Part shown: positions 44,003 to 58,165 of the stretch, piece by piece
Layout: each line of letters starts with the position of its first letter
Numbering within the stretch: the stretch's first letter is position 1
DNA from: an uncultured Eubacterium sp.
GTDB taxonomy: Bacteria; Bacillota; Clostridia; Lachnospirales; Lachnospiraceae
NCBI GenBank assembly: GCA_947178105.1
Contig: CAMWXD010000003.1
Coordinates: forward strand, 85,193-149,192
DNA length: 64,000 nucleotides
Direction: 5' to 3'
The notes under the pieces: generated by a model
Told to the model about the DNA's origin: nothing
Databases searched by the model: none
What the model saw: only the letters and a program-made list of their open reading frames with translations
Made by a program: the position numbers and the translations under genes

Positions 44003-45310
44003 TCAACATATCCGATCTACCATCATTCCGGAATAAATAGAAGTAATATATGGACATACTAAATTTTTATCTGAAATAGGGTTTTTGTATGTCACAAGCA
44101 CTTTCTTTACATAGTTCATAGGATCTAAAGAAGCCTCGTCTGCTTTTCTGCCAATCGCGTCTTTAAAGCGATTTAAAACGCCGATATTTAGGTCTGCGTC
44201 TTCAGATACTACGGATTCTGTCAGCTTTGCCCGGTCAACATCGATCATTCCCTTGTCCGATACAGAAAGCCCGATTGGATTCAATGAAGATGAAAATGTC
44301 TTTGCGACATTGCCCATATCTTTTAACAGTTTTTCGTTTGACGACGGCATACCGGAATGGTTTTCCGCAATCCGTATCATAGAGTTAAAAGAATCCACTA
44401 ATGACTGAATATCGTCAGTAACGGCTTCTGCACCCGGTTTGAAACCGATTTTCACAGGTTCATTTGTCGGTGTGACATCATTTAGCGTAATGGAAAAAAC
44501 GTTGTTGATCGTAAACGTATTCGAATACGAGCTGTGTTTTGTACCGTTTAACAAAAATGATGAATTTTCCGCCATAGCTGCAACGGCATCAATCCCCAGA
44601 ATCTGCATCGCCTGGCGTGATTCGTGCGTATTTTCAGGAACGATACGAAACAGGTAGGTTTCATCATCAGAAAGGCCGGTCTGGTTGGATTCCAGACGTA
44701 AAGCCGCCATTTCCTGTGAACCGTTCAAAATATCCGCCTTCAAGCCAATATGTGCGTTGTTTACCAGGCGGGCAAGTTTTTGAAGTACTTCTTCATTGGT
44801 GTCGCCGACATTGATATTGTACTGAAACTCATAAGAATTTGAATTCATATTTAAGTCAAATGAGTAACTGCCTGGCAGAAAATCGTATTCATCGCGTTTT
44901 ACGAAGTTGCCGACATTTGTCTGCGGGGAAGCTAACTGCATGATTTCCAGCTCAAACCCCTCGCTTTCCTTGAGGGAAGCGCTGTCGCCGACGTATTGAG
45001 CAGTTGCGGCTTGTGGATTGCTGGAAATGGCTATTTTTTTCTCAAATGCAGCGCCGATGCCTGCTTCATCCTCAGAAAAGGATGCAACAATATTTTTGAT
45101 GCTCCGTGCGTTCTCCTTTATATCAATCGCAAATTTCTGGACGTCGCCAGAGATTCTAATTTTATAGAGAGGAGATTCTTTATTCAACTTTTTTATTTTG
45201 TTGACGGTGTTGCGTAAATCTTCCATCCCATGGGAATCATATCTTGATGTCTGCTGTGAACCATAGGTTGTTAAATAATAATCATAGGCAGAATTAATTA
45301 CTAATGCCAT
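44003..45310 (-). CDS. FliD-like filament cap (HAP2) family protein
   Basis: A 435-aa protein. Its C-terminal half has the FliD_C pattern: FTINNVFSITLNDVTPTNEP, DDIQSLVDSFNSMIRIAENH, LNPIGLSVSDKGMIDVDRAK. An N-terminal domain begins MALVINSAYDYYLTTYGSQQ. AAAGGAGGGG lies 8 nt before ATG 45310. FliD caps the filament and helps flagellin fold. This copy has no recognisable FliD_N start and an unusual C-terminus (GMMVDRIC), so it may be a second, specialised cap. It lies 118 bp downstream of the coiled-coil gene on the same strand. Confidence 0.7.
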   Translation of the reverse strand: MALVINSAYDYYLTTYGSQQTSRYDSHGMEDLRNTVNKIKKLNKESPLYKIRISGDVQKFAIDIKENARSIKNIVASFSEDEAGIGAAFEKKIAISSNPQAATAQYVGDSASLKESEGFELEIMQLASPQTNVGNFVKRDEYDFLPGSYSFDLNMNSNSYEFQYNINVGDTNEEVLQKLARLVNNAHIGLKADILNGSQEMAALRLESNQTGLSDDETYLFRIVPENTHESRQAMQILGIDAVAAMAENSSFLLNGTKHSSYSNTFTINNVFSITLNDVTPTNEPVKIGFKPGAEAVTDDIQSLVDSFNSMIRIAENHSGMPSSNEKLLKDMGNVAKTFSSSLNPIGLSVSDKGMIDVDRAKLTESVVSEDADLNIGVLNRFKDAIGRKADEASLDPMNYVKKVLVTYKNPISDKNLVCPYITSIYSGMMVDRIC

Positions 45311-45428
45311 AAAAAAGCCCCTCCTTTCTTCCGTGAAATTGCAGTACAGACTGCATGGGCATATCAAATCCATTTAATATGTTTATCGGAAAATACTTGG
45401 AATATAATTATACTTTCCTGTAAAAAAA

Positions 45429-46184
45429 TTATTTCACACGGACGGAAATATTGTTGTTAAAAAGTTTGTTTTTGCCAGCCTGGAAAGCTGCCTGGCTAGA
45501 AACAGCCGTATGTTCCGCAGAGGATGCTTTGGTATCCGCCCAGAATACTTCTGTTTTTTGACTGGCTGCTTTTGGCTTTTGCGTTTTTTGCTGCGTCTTT
45601 GTGTTTGCGGAGGCGCGTGCTTTATGCAGATCCGATACCGTTTCTTTTGCAGAGGTCACTTTTTGCCCGATTCCATGCGAGACACGGTTGATCTTTTTTT
45701 GCAGCTCGGCTTTTTCTTCCTCTGTGTCAGCGGTGCGCTGCTTTCCTTCCAAAGCGGTGCGGATGCGTACCATACCGGCAAGCTGTTCTTTTGTGGTCGA
45801 GAGCGTTATCATAATGCCTGCTTCTTCTCCGCGCAATCCTTTGTAAAGCGGCAATTCTTCGCTTTCTTCAGCTTCTTTGGATTCGTTTGCATCAGAAAGA
45901 GCTTCTTTGATCTCTTCTCGTTTTTTCGCTGCTTCCTCCTGCTGCTTGCGAATTTGATATTCTCTTAATTCCTGGTTTAAATTTTGGAGCTGCTCCTGTG
46001 CAGCCTGTTTTTCTTTCTTTTTCTCTTCCGCCGGCTTTTCGTCGTCATTGGAAATCGCTTCCATTTTTTCTTCAAGCGCTGTAATTTGCTTTTTGATGTC
46101 ATTTTCAAAACTGTCGCGAGAGGATAGTTTTGTCTTGACACCGCTTTTAAAGCTTTGCGAAGAGCTGATTCCTGCTATGCTCAT
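45429..46184 (-). CDS. Coiled-coil protein paired with the FliD-like gene
   Basis: A 251-aa, highly charged protein starting MSIAGISSSQSFKSGVKTKL. Residues about 25-110 form a long coiled coil rich in Glu, Lys and Gln, followed by a second helical stretch and a Lys/Ser/Thr/Ala-rich tail. The N-terminus (SIAGISSS) resembles those of secreted flagellar proteins, including the neighbouring flagellin-like protein (SGISGISSA), which suggests type III flagellar export. GGAGGAAG lies before ATG 46184. Function unknown. Confidence 0.7.
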   Translation of the reverse strand: MSIAGISSSQSFKSGVKTKLSSRDSFENDIKKQITALEEKMEAISNDDEKPAEEKKKEKQAAQEQLQNLNQELREYQIRKQQEEAAKKREEIKEALSDANESKEAEESEELPLYKGLRGEEAGIMITLSTTKEQLAGMVRIRTALEGKQRTADTEEEKAELQKKINRVSHGIGQKVTSAKETVSDLHKARASANTKTQQKTQKPKAASQKTEVFWADTKASSAEHTAVSSQAAFQAGKNKLFNNNISVRVK

Positions 46185-46315
46185 TTTCTTCCTCCTTGAT
46201 CTGTTTGTGAAATCCGTTTCCTGCTGAACTGCTGTCAAAGCTGCAATAAATAAATTACAAAAAATACAAAGATAATCCGTAATACCCCTATTTCGATTAT
46301 CTGTTATACATATTA

Positions 46316-46343
46316 ATATCGGAAAGAAAATAAAATTGCTTTA
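46316..46343 (-). promoter_or_regulatory. Possible sigma-D promoter of the minus-strand flagellar pair
   Basis: Read on the minus strand: TAAA (46343-46340), 17 nt, CCGATAT (46322-46316). The -10 core is identical to that of the flagellin promoter at 8722-8728, but the spacer is one nucleotide longer. It lies 131 bp before the coiled-coil gene. The rest of the 290-bp region between 46184 and 46475 holds this site and the rpmG promoter. Confidence 0.5.
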
Positions 46344-46377
46344 TATGGCAGCCTGTATAAAATTTTCAAGAAAGATG

Positions 46378-46406
46378 TTGACGAACGGCTGGAATCGTGC
46401 TATTCT
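46378..46406 (+). promoter_or_regulatory. Sigma-A promoter of rpmG-secE-nusG
   Basis: TTGACG (46378-46383), 17-nt spacer, TATTCT (46401-46406), about 70 bp before rpmG. A T-run at about 46430 (TCTTTTTTTTATG) follows in the leader without a convincing stem. Confidence 0.6.
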
Positions 46407-46474
46407 AAGTGGGCGATGGAAGTAGGTCTTTTTTTTATGCCTAAAATTAAAAGAATTTAATGGAGGTGGAAGTT

Positions 46475-46624
46475 GTGCGCACAAGAATTACATTGGCATG
46501 TACAGAATGCAAGCAGCGTAATTACAACATGACGAAGGATAAGAAGACTCATCCGGATCGAATGGAAACCAAAAAGTATTGCAGATTTTGCAGAAAGCAT
46601 ACTTTACACAAGGAAACCAAATAA
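46475..46624 (+). CDS. rpmG: Ribosomal protein bL33
   Basis: A 49-aa protein from GTG 46475 (starts [20 protein letters not shown]), with ATGGAGGTGG upstream. It has the two CxxC zinc pairs of the C+ type L33 (CTEC and CRFC) and the terminal KHTLHKETK. This small gene precedes secE and nusG, as is common in Firmicutes. Confidence 0.95.
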   Translation: MRTRITLACTECKQRNYNMTKDKKTHPDRMETKKYCRFCRKHTLHKETK

Positions 46625-46655
46625 TTCGGATTGAGCAAAGGAAGTGACAAGTAGG

Positions 46656-46862
46656 ATGGGAAAAGAAAAAGAAATAGAAACCCAAAAGTCGGGCTGGTTA
46701 ACTGGCCTTAAGGCCGAATTTTCAAAAATTATATGGCCGACAAAAGAACAGCTTGCCAAAGAGACAACAGCCGTTGTCGTAGTATCAGTCATTTTAGGTG
46801 TGATTATTGCTCTGCTGGATTTTGTGATCCAGTATGGTGTTGATTTCCTGGTGAATTTATAA
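46656..46862 (+). CDS. secE: Preprotein translocase subunit SecE
   Basis: A 68-aa protein: a cytoplasmic amphipathic helix with the conserved segment LKAEFSKIIWPTKEQLAKET, then one membrane helix (about residues 41-66). This is the short Gram-positive form that clamps SecY in the membrane. ATG 46656 is preferred over GTG 46644. It ends 12 bp before nusG. Confidence 0.93.
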   Translation: MGKEKEIETQKSGWLTGLKAEFSKIIWPTKEQLAKETTAVVVVSVILGVIIALLDFVIQYGVDFLVNL

Positions 46863-46874
46863 GGAGGAGCGAGG

Positions 46875-47390
46875 ATGGCAGAAACGAACTGGTATGTCGT
46901 TCATACCTATTCGGGTTATGAGAATAAGGTCAAGGCGAACATTGATAAAACAATTGAAAACAGACATCTTGAAGATCAGATTCTTGAAGTCAGAGTTCCG
47001 ATGCAGGAAGTTGTTGAATTGAAGAATGGTGCGAAAAAGCAGGTTCAAAAGAAGATGTTTCCGGGCTACGTCCTCATTAACATGGTGATGAATGATGACA
47101 CTTGGTACGTTGTCAGAAATACCAGGGGAGTGACCGGATTTGTTGGTCCGGGATCGAAGCCGGTGCCGCTCACGGAGGCAGAAATGCGTCCATTGGGAAT
47201 CAAGTCTGAAGAAGTGGTCGTGGATTTTGAAGAAGGGGATACGGTTACCGTTATCGGCGGTGTCTGGAAGGATACAGTCGGCGTTATTCAGAATATGAAC
47301 CACAACAAGCAGATTGTGACAATCAATGTCGATTTATTCGGTCGCGAAACACCGGTAGAAATAAGTTTCGCAGAAATAAAGAAGCTATAG
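46875..47390 (+). CDS. nusG: Transcription termination/antitermination protein NusG
   Basis: A 171-aa protein with the NGN domain (WYVVHTYSGYENKVKANIDK; KKMFPGYVLINMVMND; RNTRGVTGFVG) and a C-terminal KOW domain (EGDTVTVIGGVWKDTVGVIQ). Standard length and order. It binds the RNA polymerase clamp and links it to Rho or the ribosome. AGGAGGAGCGAGG is upstream. Confidence 0.96.
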   Translation: MAETNWYVVHTYSGYENKVKANIDKTIENRHLEDQILEVRVPMQEVVELKNGAKKQVQKKMFPGYVLINMVMNDDTWYVVRNTRGVTGFVGPGSKPVPLTEAEMRPLGIKSEEVVVDFEEGDTVTVIGGVWKDTVGVIQNMNHNKQIVTINVDLFGRETPVEISFAEIKKL

Positions 47391-47422
47391 ACAAGCTATC
47401 AAACGTTTAGGAGGCGACCAAA

Positions 47423-47848
47423 ATGGCAAAGAAAGTAGAAGGATATATTAAGTTGCAGATTCCGGCTGGAAAAGCAACTCCGGCACCGCCTGTTGGCCCT
47501 GCGCTTGGCCAGCATGGTGTAAATATCGTTGAATTTACAAAGCAGTTTAACGCAAGGACAGCAGACCAGGGGGATACGATTATTCCGGTTGTGATCACTG
47601 TGTATGCAGACCGCAGCTTTAGTTTTATTACAAAGACTCCGCCAGCAGCGGTTTTAATTAAAAAAGCTTGTAATATCAAGAGCGGGTCGGCAGTTCCAAA
47701 TAAGGACAAAGTGGCTACGATTACGAAAGCGAAATTGCAGGAGATCGCAGAGCTGAAAATGCCGGATTTGAATGCTGCATCTTTGGAAGCCGCGATGAGC
47801 ATGATCGCAGGCACAGCAAGAAGCATGGGTGTCCTGGTAGAAGAGTAG
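47423..47848 (+). CDS. rplK: Ribosomal protein uL11
   Basis: A 141-aa protein of normal length starting [20 protein letters not shown], with the conserved [14 protein letters not shown] loop and the C-terminal rRNA-binding domain ending [10 protein letters not shown]. It binds the GTPase-associated region of 23S rRNA. AGGAGG lies 8 nt upstream. Confidence 0.97.
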   Translation: MAKKVEGYIKLQIPAGKATPAPPVGPALGQHGVNIVEFTKQFNARTADQGDTIIPVVITVYADRSFSFITKTPPAAVLIKKACNIKSGSAVPNKDKVATITKAKLQEIAELKMPDLNAASLEAAMSMIAGTARSMGVLVEE

Positions 47849-47900
47849 TAGGAAAATAAAGACTTAGGCAAATAATTTAAGACAAATTTAATACTTTATC

Positions 47901-47938
47901 GTGGGAGGGGGAAACTTCCCGCTATAACCACTAGGAGG
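47901..47938 (+). promoter_or_regulatory. Structured leader before rplA, possible L1 autoregulatory site
   Basis: GTGG (47901-47904) can pair with CCAC (47928-47931) around a G-rich/C-rich inner element (GGGGGAAACTTCCC), immediately before the ribosome site AGGAGG (47933-47938). An arrangement of this kind before rplA suggests translational feedback by L1. The stem is short and the call tentative. Confidence 0.35.
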
Positions 47939-47947
47939 TAATTTAGA

Positions 47948-48643
47948 ATGAAAAGAAGTAAGAAGTATCAGGAGCTTGCGAAGCAGGTAGACAAGTCCAA
48001 TCTGTATGAATCTGCGGAAGCGCTTGCGCTTGCAAAAAAGACAGCAACTTCAAAGTTTGACGAGACGATCGAGGTGCATATCAAGACCGGATGTGATGGC
48101 CGTCATGCAGAGCAGCAGGTACGTGGTGCCGTTGTACTGCCGCATGGTACAGGAAAGTCTGTAAAAGTGCTTGTATTTGCAAAGGGCGTAAAGTTAGATG
48201 AGGCACAGGCAGCAGGTGCAGACCATGTGGGCGGTGAGGAACTGATTCCGAAGATCCAAAACGATGGTTGGCTGGATTTTGACGTTGTAGTAGCTACGCC
48301 TGATATGATGGGTGTTGTTGGGCGGCTGGGACGTGTGCTCGGGCCAAAAGGCTTAATGCCAAACCCAAAAGCTGGTACTGTAACAATGGATGTTACAAAA
48401 GCTATCAACGATATCAAAGCTGGTAAGATTGAATATAGATTAGACAAGGCAAATATTATTCATGTGCCGATTGGAAAAGCATCCTTTACCGAAGAACAGT
48501 TAGCGGACAACTTCCAAAGCCTTATGGATGCAGTTATCAAAGCAAGGCCAAGCGCATTAAAAGGCCAGTATATCAGGAGCTGTACAGTAGCTTCTACCAT
48601 GGGCCCTGGTGTAAAGATCAATGTCGCGAGCCTTGTAAAATAA
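47948..48643 (+). CDS. rplA: Ribosomal protein uL1
   Basis: A 231-aa protein starting [20 protein letters not shown], with the conserved [20 protein letters not shown] and the C-terminal [15 protein letters not shown]. Normal length. It forms the L1 stalk and often represses its own mRNA. Confidence 0.97.
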   Translation: MKRSKKYQELAKQVDKSNLYESAEALALAKKTATSKFDETIEVHIKTGCDGRHAEQQVRGAVVLPHGTGKSVKVLVFAKGVKLDEAQAAGADHVGGEELIPKIQNDGWLDFDVVVATPDMMGVVGRLGRVLGPKGLMPNPKAGTVTMDVTKAINDIKAGKIEYRLDKANIIHVPIGKASFTEEQLADNFQSLMDAVIKARPSALKGQYIRSCTVASTMGPGVKINVASLVK

Positions 48644-48646
48644 TTG

Positions 48647-48676
48647 TTGACAAATAGATTAGAATGATATTATAAT
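48647..48676 (+). promoter_or_regulatory. Sigma-A promoter of rplJL
   Basis: Perfect TTGACA (48647-48652), 18-nt spacer, perfect TATAAT (48671-48676), starting 4 bp after the rplA stop. rplJ-rplL thus has its own strong promoter. Confidence 0.75.
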
Positions 48677-48679
48677 ATG

Positions 48680-48879
48680 TAACGTATTGCCGAAGACAGC
48701 AGGTGCCGTATGGCGTAACCGTATGTTTGAACAGCATTGGCCTGCCGAGGAGTTTATTTCAGGTTTATTTTGTATGGAGTATATTGCAGATAAATCTGTG
48801 AATGAGATCACACACCTCCCTGTCTTTTGCAGGGAGGTTTTCTTTTGGGCAATCAAATAAATGAAGGAGGTGCTCATTC
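48680..48879 (+). ncRNA. L10 leader RNA with attenuator
   Basis: Between the promoter and rplJ is a 200-nt leader with the features of the ribosomal L10 leader: GCCGAAGACAGCAGGTGCC, a variable arm, then GGCCTGCCGAGGAG. It ends with an intrinsic terminator, CCTCCCTG (48815-48822) pairing with CAGGGAGG (48830-48837), followed by TTTTCTTTT. Binding of L10(L12)4 to the leader is expected to favour termination and so balance L10/L12 supply. Confidence 0.8.
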
Positions 48880-49425
48880 GTGGCAAAAGTAGAATTAAAA
48901 CAGCCGATCGTGCAGGAAATTGCTGAAAATATCAAGGATGCACAGTCTGTTGTGATCGTCGATTACCGCGGCCTTACCGTTGCACAGGATACCCAGCTTC
49001 GCAGAGAGTTAAGAGAAGCAGGTATTACTTACAAGGTATATAAAAACACATTGATGAATTTTGCTTTTAAAGGAACGGAGTTTGAAAGCCTGACAGATTC
49101 CCTGGAAGGGCCGAACGCGATCGCTATTTCCAAAGATGATGCGACTGCTCCGGCAAGAATCCTTGCAAAATTTGCCAAGACTGCTCCGGCGTTGGAGATC
49201 AAGGCAGGCGTTGTAGAAGGCAACTTCTATGATACGGAAGCGATGAAAGAGATTTCAAGCATTCCGTCCAGAGAAGAGCTGTTGTCCAGACTGCTTGGAA
49301 GCTTCCAGTCTCCAATTACGAACTTTGCTCGTGTGATCAAGCAGATCGCAGAGAAGGACGGAGAAGGCGAAGCTGCTCCGGCAGAAGCAGAAGCCCCGGC
49401 GGAAGAAGCTCCGGCAGAGGCTTAA
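48880..49425 (+). CDS. rplJ: Ribosomal protein uL10
   Basis: A 181-aa protein from GTG 48880 (AAGGAGGTG upstream), starting VAKVELKQPIVQEIAENIKD, with VDYRGLTVAQDTQLRREL. It ends with an Ala/Glu/Pro-rich tail (about 17 residues of repeated EAP-type units). It anchors L7/L12 dimers on the ribosome stalk. Confidence 0.96.
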   Translation: MAKVELKQPIVQEIAENIKDAQSVVIVDYRGLTVAQDTQLRRELREAGITYKVYKNTLMNFAFKGTEFESLTDSLEGPNAIAISKDDATAPARILAKFAKTAPALEIKAGVVEGNFYDTEAMKEISSIPSREELLSRLLGSFQSPITNFARVIKQIAEKDGEGEAAPAEAEAPAEEAPAEA

Positions 49426-49524
49426 AGACAAATCGGACAGTTCTTAATTATACGCCGGACTGCCAGAAAATATTGGCGGACAGCGTACAGACCAGATCAT
49501 TTATAAAATTAGGAGGAATTTAAA

Positions 49525-49890
49525 ATGACTACAGCTGAGATCATTGAGGTAATCAAAGGATTAACCGTATTAGAGTTAAATGATTTAGTAAAAGCATGTG
49601 AAGAAGAATTTGGCGTTTCCGCAGCAGCAGGCGTTGTCGTTGCAGCAGCAGGCGGCGCAGCAGAAGCAGCAGAAGAAAAGACAGAATTTGATGTAGAGCT
49701 GACAGAAGTTGGCCCGAACAAGGTTAAGGTTATTAAAGTGGTTCGTGAAGCTACCGGCCTTGGCTTAAAGGAAGCAAAGGAAGTTGTAGACAATGCTCCG
49801 AAGGTAGTAAAAGAGCAGGCTGACAAGGCTGCCGCAGAAGAGCTGAAAGCAAAACTGGAAGCAGAAGGCGCTAAGGTTACATTAAAATAA
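49525..49890 (+). CDS. rplL: Ribosomal protein bL12 (L7/L12)
   Basis: A 121-aa protein: N-terminal dimerisation helices, an Ala/Gly-rich hinge (residues 33-48), and the C-terminal domain with [20 protein letters not shown]. Normal length. Followed by a terminator. Confidence 0.97.
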   Translation: MTTAEIIEVIKGLTVLELNDLVKACEEEFGVSAAAGVVVAAAGGAAEAAEEKTEFDVELTEVGPNKVKVIKVVREATGLGLKEAKEVVDNAPKVVKEQADKAAAEELKAKLEAEGAKVTLK

Positions 49891-49904
49891 GAAAATAACC
49901 AGGC

Positions 49905-49942
49905 AAGCAGCAAAAGGCAGTTCCTATGGGGCTGCTTTTTTT
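49905..49942 (+). terminator. Intrinsic terminator after rplL
   Basis: AAGCAGC (49905-49911) and GCTGCTT (49931-49937) form the stem and run into TTTTTTT. It separates rplJL from rpoBC. Confidence 0.75.
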
Positions 49943-49984
49943 GCGCCCGAATATATATACGCGAAAAATTCTGGAAAAAAATCC

Positions 49985-50014
49985 TTGACTAATGTAGGGG
50001 ACTTGTGCTATCAT
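49985..50014 (+). promoter_or_regulatory. Sigma-A promoter of rpoBC
   Basis: TTGACT (49985-49990), 18-nt spacer, TATCAT (50009-50014), about 135 bp before rpoB. The leader is T-rich and contains no coding region that I support. Confidence 0.65.
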
Positions 50015-50148
50015 ATACGTTGCACTTATTGTGCTAATTGGCTTTTTTGCGCTTTTTTACAATAACACAACATATTGTAGTAAAGATGCAGCCCATATCT
50101 AAATGTGCTTTTTTTCTTAAAAATAAAGAACGAGAGGTGAAACGTCAT

Positions 50149-54042
<3,894 letters not shown>

Positions 54043-54057
54043 AAGGGAGTGCCATAT

Positions 54058-57000
54058 ATGTCAGAAATAATGAATGAAGAAACCAATCAGCCAATTCAGT
54101 TTGATGCGATCCAGATTGGTCTGGCCTCGCCGGAAAAAATCAGGGAATGGTCGAAGGGGGAAGTAAAAAAACCGGAGACAATCAATTACAGAACCCTGAA
54201 GCCGGAAAAAGACGGATTATACTGCGAAAAGATCTTCGGGCCAAGCAAGGACTGGGAATGCCATTGCGGCAAGTATAAGAAGATCCGGTATAAAGGCGTT
54301 GTCTGTGACCGATGCGGCGTTGAGATCACTAAGGCAAGTGTCCGCAGGGAACGGATGGGACATATTGAGCTGGCGGCGCCTGTTTCCCATATCTGGTATT
54401 TTAAAGGGATCCCTAGCCGTATGGGGCTGATCCTGGACTTATCCCCGCGGACTTTGGAAAAGGTGCTGTATTTTGCTTCTTATATTGTGCTTGACCCAGG
54501 TACGACAGAGCTGAGCTATAAGCAGGTATTGTCGGAAAATGAGTATCAGGAGGCAAGAGAAAAATATGGCAGCGCATTCCGCGTTGGCATGGGTGCGGAG
54601 TCTATTTTGGAGCTGCTGCAGGCAATCGACCTGGAAAAGGATTCGGTATCGTTAAAGGCAGCGCTGAAGGATGCTACAGGGCAGAAGCGTGCCAGGATTA
54701 TTAAAAGGCTGGAAGTAGTCGACGCGTTTTATGAATCAGGAAATAAGCCGGAATGGATGATTATGACTGTGATCCCGGTGCTTCCTCCAGATCTGCGCCC
54801 GATGGTGCAGTTGGACGGTGGGCGTTTTGCGACTTCTGACCTGAATGATTTATACAGAAGGATTATCAACCGTAATAACCGCCTGCGCAGGCTGTTGGAG
54901 CTGGGGGCGCCGGATATTATCGTGCGTAATGAAAAACGTATGCTCCAGGAAGCGGTAGACGCATTGATTGATAACGGCAGGCGTGGGCGCCCGGTTACGG
55001 GGCCTGGCAACCGTGCGCTGAAATCTTTGTCAGATATGTTAAAGGGCAAGGGCGGACGTTTCAGGCAGAACCTGTTAGGAAAACGTGTGGATTATTCCGG
55101 GCGTTCCGTTATCGTCGTAGGGCCGGAGCTGAAAATCTATCAGTGCGGCCTGCCGAAAGAAATGGCGATTGAGCTGTTTAAGCCGTTTGTAATGAAAGAG
55201 CTTGTATCGAACGGGACGGCGCACAATATCAAAAGTGCAAAAAAGATGGTAGAGCGTTTGCAGACTGAAGTATGGGATGTCCTCGAAGAGGTCATCAAGG
55301 AACATCCGGTGATGTTAAACCGTGCTCCTACGCTGCATCGTCTCGGCATTCAGGCGTTTGAACCGATTCTGGTCGAAGGAAAGGCGATCAAGCTGCATCC
55401 GCTCGTATGTACTGCCTATAATGCAGACTTTGACGGTGACCAGATGGCGGCGCATCTTCCGTTGTCGCAGGAAGCGCAGGCGGAATGCCGGTTTATGCTG
55501 CTGTCGCCGAATAACCTGTTAAAGCCTTCGGACGGCGGCCCGGTTGCGGTTCCTTCTCAGGATATGGTACTGGGGATTTATTATCTGACTCAGGAGCGTC
55601 CTGGCGTACTGGGAGAAGGCGCTTATTACAAAAATGTAAACGAAGCTATTCTTGCCTATGAAAACCAGGCTTGTACGCTGCACAGCAGGATTCATGTGCG
55701 TGTCAACAAGAAAATGCCGGATGGCACGGTAAAAATGGGTACGATTGAATCTACGCTTGGCAGATTTATCTTTAATGAAATTATCCCGCAGGATTTAGGG
55801 TTCGTAGACCGGAGCAAGCCGGAAAATGAGCTGGTGCTGGAAGTAGATTTTCATGTGGCAAAAAAACAGCTCAAGCAGATCCTGGAAAAGGTCATTAATG
55901 TACACGGGGCTACGAAAACGGCGGAAGTGTTGGATGATATCAAGTCCATGGGATATAAATATTCCACAAGGGCAGCCATGACCGTATCGATTTCCGATAT
56001 GACAGTGCCGCCGCAGAAGCCGGAGCTGATTAACGAAGCGCAGAATACGGTAGACCGCATTACAAAGCAGTATAAGCGCGGCCTGATCACAGAGGAAGAA
56101 CGGTATAAAGAAGTTGTAGAAGTATGGAAGGAAACGGATGATGAGCTGACACGTGCGCTGTTGTCCGGACTGGATAAATACAATAATATTTTTATGATGG
56201 CAGATTCCGGTGCCCGTGGTTCGGATAAGCAGATCAAGCAGCTTGCCGGTATGCGCGGGCTGATGGCGGATACGACCGGGCGTACGATCGAGATGCCGAT
56301 TAAGTCCAATTTCCGTGAAGGGCTTGACGTATTGGAATACTTTATGTCTGCGCATGGAGCCAGAAAGGGGATGTCTGATACAGCGCTGCGTACGGCGGAT
56401 TCTGGATATCTGACAAGGCGTCTTGTAGACGTTTCGCAGGAGCTGATTGTACGGGAATTAGACTGCAATGAAGGGAAAGACCGCGAGCTGCCTGGTATGG
56501 TAGTAACTGAGTTTGCGGACGGCAAGGAAGAAATAGAAGGATTACAGGAACGCCTGACAGGCCGTTTTTCCTGTGAGACTGTCTGCGACAGGGAAGGCAA
56601 TGTGCTTGTAAAGGCGAATCATATGATTACGCCGCGGCGTGCAGAAAAGATTATGAAGATCGGCGTGGATCAAAACGGGGAGCCGATTACGAAATTAAAG
56701 ATTCGTACGATTTTGACCTGCCGTTCTCTGGACGGAGTATGTGCAAAATGCTATGGCACCAATATGGCGACTGGCCAGTCTGTGCAGGTCGGTGAAGCGG
56801 TCGGTATTATCGCGGCGCAGTCGATCGGCGAGCCTGGTACACAGCTTACGATGCGTACGTTCCATTCAGGCGGCGTTGCCGGTGATGATATTACGCAGGG
56901 TCTTCCTCGTGTCGAGGAGCTTTTTGAGGCAAGAAAGCCGAAGGGACTTGCGATCATTACCGAGTTCGGCGGTGTTGCGACGATTAAGGATACCAAGAAA

Positions 57001-57948
57001 AAACGCGAGATTATCGTGACCAATCAGGAAACCGGGGAGACGAAGGCGTATTTGATCCCGTATGGCTCCCGGATCAAGGTGATGGACGGCGTTGTACTGG
57101 AAGCCGGGGATGAGCTGACCGAGGGTTCTGTCAATCCGCATGATATTTTAAAGATCAAGGGCGTGCGTGCCGTGCAGGATTATCTGCTGCGTGAGGTACA
57201 GCGTGTATACCGCCTGCAAGGTGTGGAAATCAATGATAAGCATATCGAAGTCATTGTACGCCAGATGTTAAAGAAGATTCGGATTGAAAACAACGGAGAT
57301 TCGGATTTCCTGCCAGGGACATTGGTAGATAACCTGGAATTTGAAGACGCAAATGAAAGGCTGGAAAAAGAAGGGCTGGAACCGGCAGAAGGCGCCCAGG
57401 TGCTGCTTGGGATCACAAAGGCGTCTCTGGCTACAAACTCGTTCTTATCAGCGGCTTCTTTCCAGGAGACGACGAAGGTGCTGACCGAGGCGGCAATTAA
57501 GGGCAAGATCGATCCGCTGATCGGACTGAAAGAAAATGTCATTATCGGAAAGCTGATTCCGGCTGGAACTGGTATGAAGCGTTACCGCAGCATCAAGCTC
57601 GATTCGGATGTGAACGAACAGGAAGTTTTGTTTGGGGAAGAAGATTTTATGGAGTTTGACGAGGGTGCCGGCGCGTCTGAGCGTGCGGATACGGCAAACA
57701 GCCATACCGCGTTATTTGCAATAGACGATGAAGAAGAAGACCTGTTTGATGAAGATGGCGGGGAAGATGATTTGCTGCCGCAGGAAGCAGGCCGTCCGGT
57801 ATTTTCAGACGCGGCAGGCATGAGGGCTTATGCCGATGGGCTGGAAGATGCGGACGCCTACGAAGAAGAGGATGTATATGACGATACGGCATATGACGGA
57901 GAGGTGCCTGACCGTACCAGCGACGAAGCGTATGCGATGATGGATTAA
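54058..57948 (+). CDS. rpoC: RNA polymerase beta' subunit
   Basis: A 1296-aa protein. ATG 54058 lies 8 nt after AAGGGAG; GTG 54049 overlaps that site. Present are the zinc site CHCGKYK...CDRCGVE, the catalytic NADFDGDQM, the bridge-helix/trigger-loop region ([20 protein letters not shown]) and the second zinc site [15 protein letters not shown]-terminal extension of about 85 residues after the conserved end is acidic and Tyr/Asp-rich. It starts 15 bp after rpoB. Confidence 0.98.
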   Translation: MSEIMNEETNQPIQFDAIQIGLASPEKIREWSKGEVKKPETINYRTLKPEKDGLYCEKIFGPSKDWECHCGKYKKIRYKGVVCDRCGVEITKASVRRERMGHIELAAPVSHIWYFKGIPSRMGLILDLSPRTLEKVLYFASYIVLDPGTTELSYKQVLSENEYQEAREKYGSAFRVGMGAESILELLQAIDLEKDSVSLKAALKDATGQKRARIIKRLEVVDAFYESGNKPEWMIMTVIPVLPPDLRPMVQLDGGRFATSDLNDLYRRIINRNNRLRRLLELGAPDIIVRNEKRMLQEAVDALIDNGRRGRPVTGPGNRALKSLSDMLKGKGGRFRQNLLGKRVDYSGRSVIVVGPELKIYQCGLPKEMAIELFKPFVMKELVSNGTAHNIKSAKKMVERLQTEVWDVLEEVIKEHPVMLNRAPTLHRLGIQAFEPILVEGKAIKLHPLVCTAYNADFDGDQMAAHLPLSQEAQAECRFMLLSPNNLLKPSDGGPVAVPSQDMVLGIYYLTQERPGVLGEGAYYKNVNEAILAYENQACTLHSRIHVRVNKKMPDGTVKMGTIESTLGRFIFNEIIPQDLGFVDRSKPENELVLEVDFHVAKKQLKQILEKVINVHGATKTAEVLDDIKSMGYKYSTRAAMTVSISDMTVPPQKPELINEAQNTVDRITKQYKRGLITEEERYKEVVEVWKETDDELTRALLSGLDKYNNIFMMADSGARGSDKQIKQLAGMRGLMADTTGRTIEMPIKSNFREGLDVLEYFMSAHGARKGMSDTALRTADSGYLTRRLVDVSQELIVRELDCNEGKDRELPGMVVTEFADGKEEIEGLQERLTGRFSCETVCDREGNVLVKANHMITPRRAEKIMKIGVDQNGEPITKLKIRTILTCRSLDGVCAKCYGTNMATGQSVQVGEAVGIIAAQSIGEPGTQLTMRTFHSGGVAGDDITQGLPRVEELFEARKPKGLAIITEFGGVATIKDTKKKREIIVTNQETGETKAYLIPYGSRIKVMDGVVLEAGDELTEGSVNPHDILKIKGVRAVQDYLLREVQRVYRLQGVEINDKHIEVIVRQMLKKIRIENNGDSDFLPGTLVDNLEFEDANERLEKEGLEPAEGAQVLLGITKASLATNSFLSAASFQETTKVLTEAAIKGKIDPLIGLKENVIIGKLIPAGTGMKRYRSIKLDSDVNEQEVLFGEEDFMEFDEGAGASERADTANSHTALFAIDDEEEDLFDEDGGEDDLLPQEAGRPVFSDAAGMRAYADGLEDADAYEEEDVYDDTAYDGEVPDRTSDEAYAMMD

Positions 57949-57973
57949 TATGCAGCATAAATCTTGAGAAAAA

Positions 57974-58012
57974 ATACCACGAAAGAAAAATTCTTTCGAT
58001 GGTATTTTTTTC
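57974..58012 (+). terminator. Intrinsic terminator of rpoBC
   Basis: AATACCAC followed by GAAAGAA pairs with TTCTTTC and TGGTATT around an AAA loop, with one bulged A, and is followed by TTTTTTT. Confidence 0.85.
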
Positions 58013-58081
58013 TAAAATCAGGGAAAAATAAACAAGAAACAGTGCAATATGCTGAAATATGCTGAAATAGAGAAATCTTCC

Positions 58082-58110
58082 TTGACATTCTGAAAATCTC
58101 TATATATAAT
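58082..58110 (+). promoter_or_regulatory. Sigma-A promoter of rpsL-rpsG-fusA
   Basis: Perfect TTGACA (58082-58087), 17-nt spacer, perfect TATAAT (58105-58110), 55 bp before rpsL. Confidence 0.8.
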
Positions 58111-58165
58111 ATTCTAGCGTGTGATAATGTTGCGCACATCATATAAAATGCAGGAGGTGAAAATA

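Noticed and set aside
55851..56600. Minus-strand ORF of 249 codons inside rpoC
   Set aside because: Ser/Arg-rich antisense shadow of a conserved gene; same for the long minus-strand frames in rpoB, fusA and rplA.
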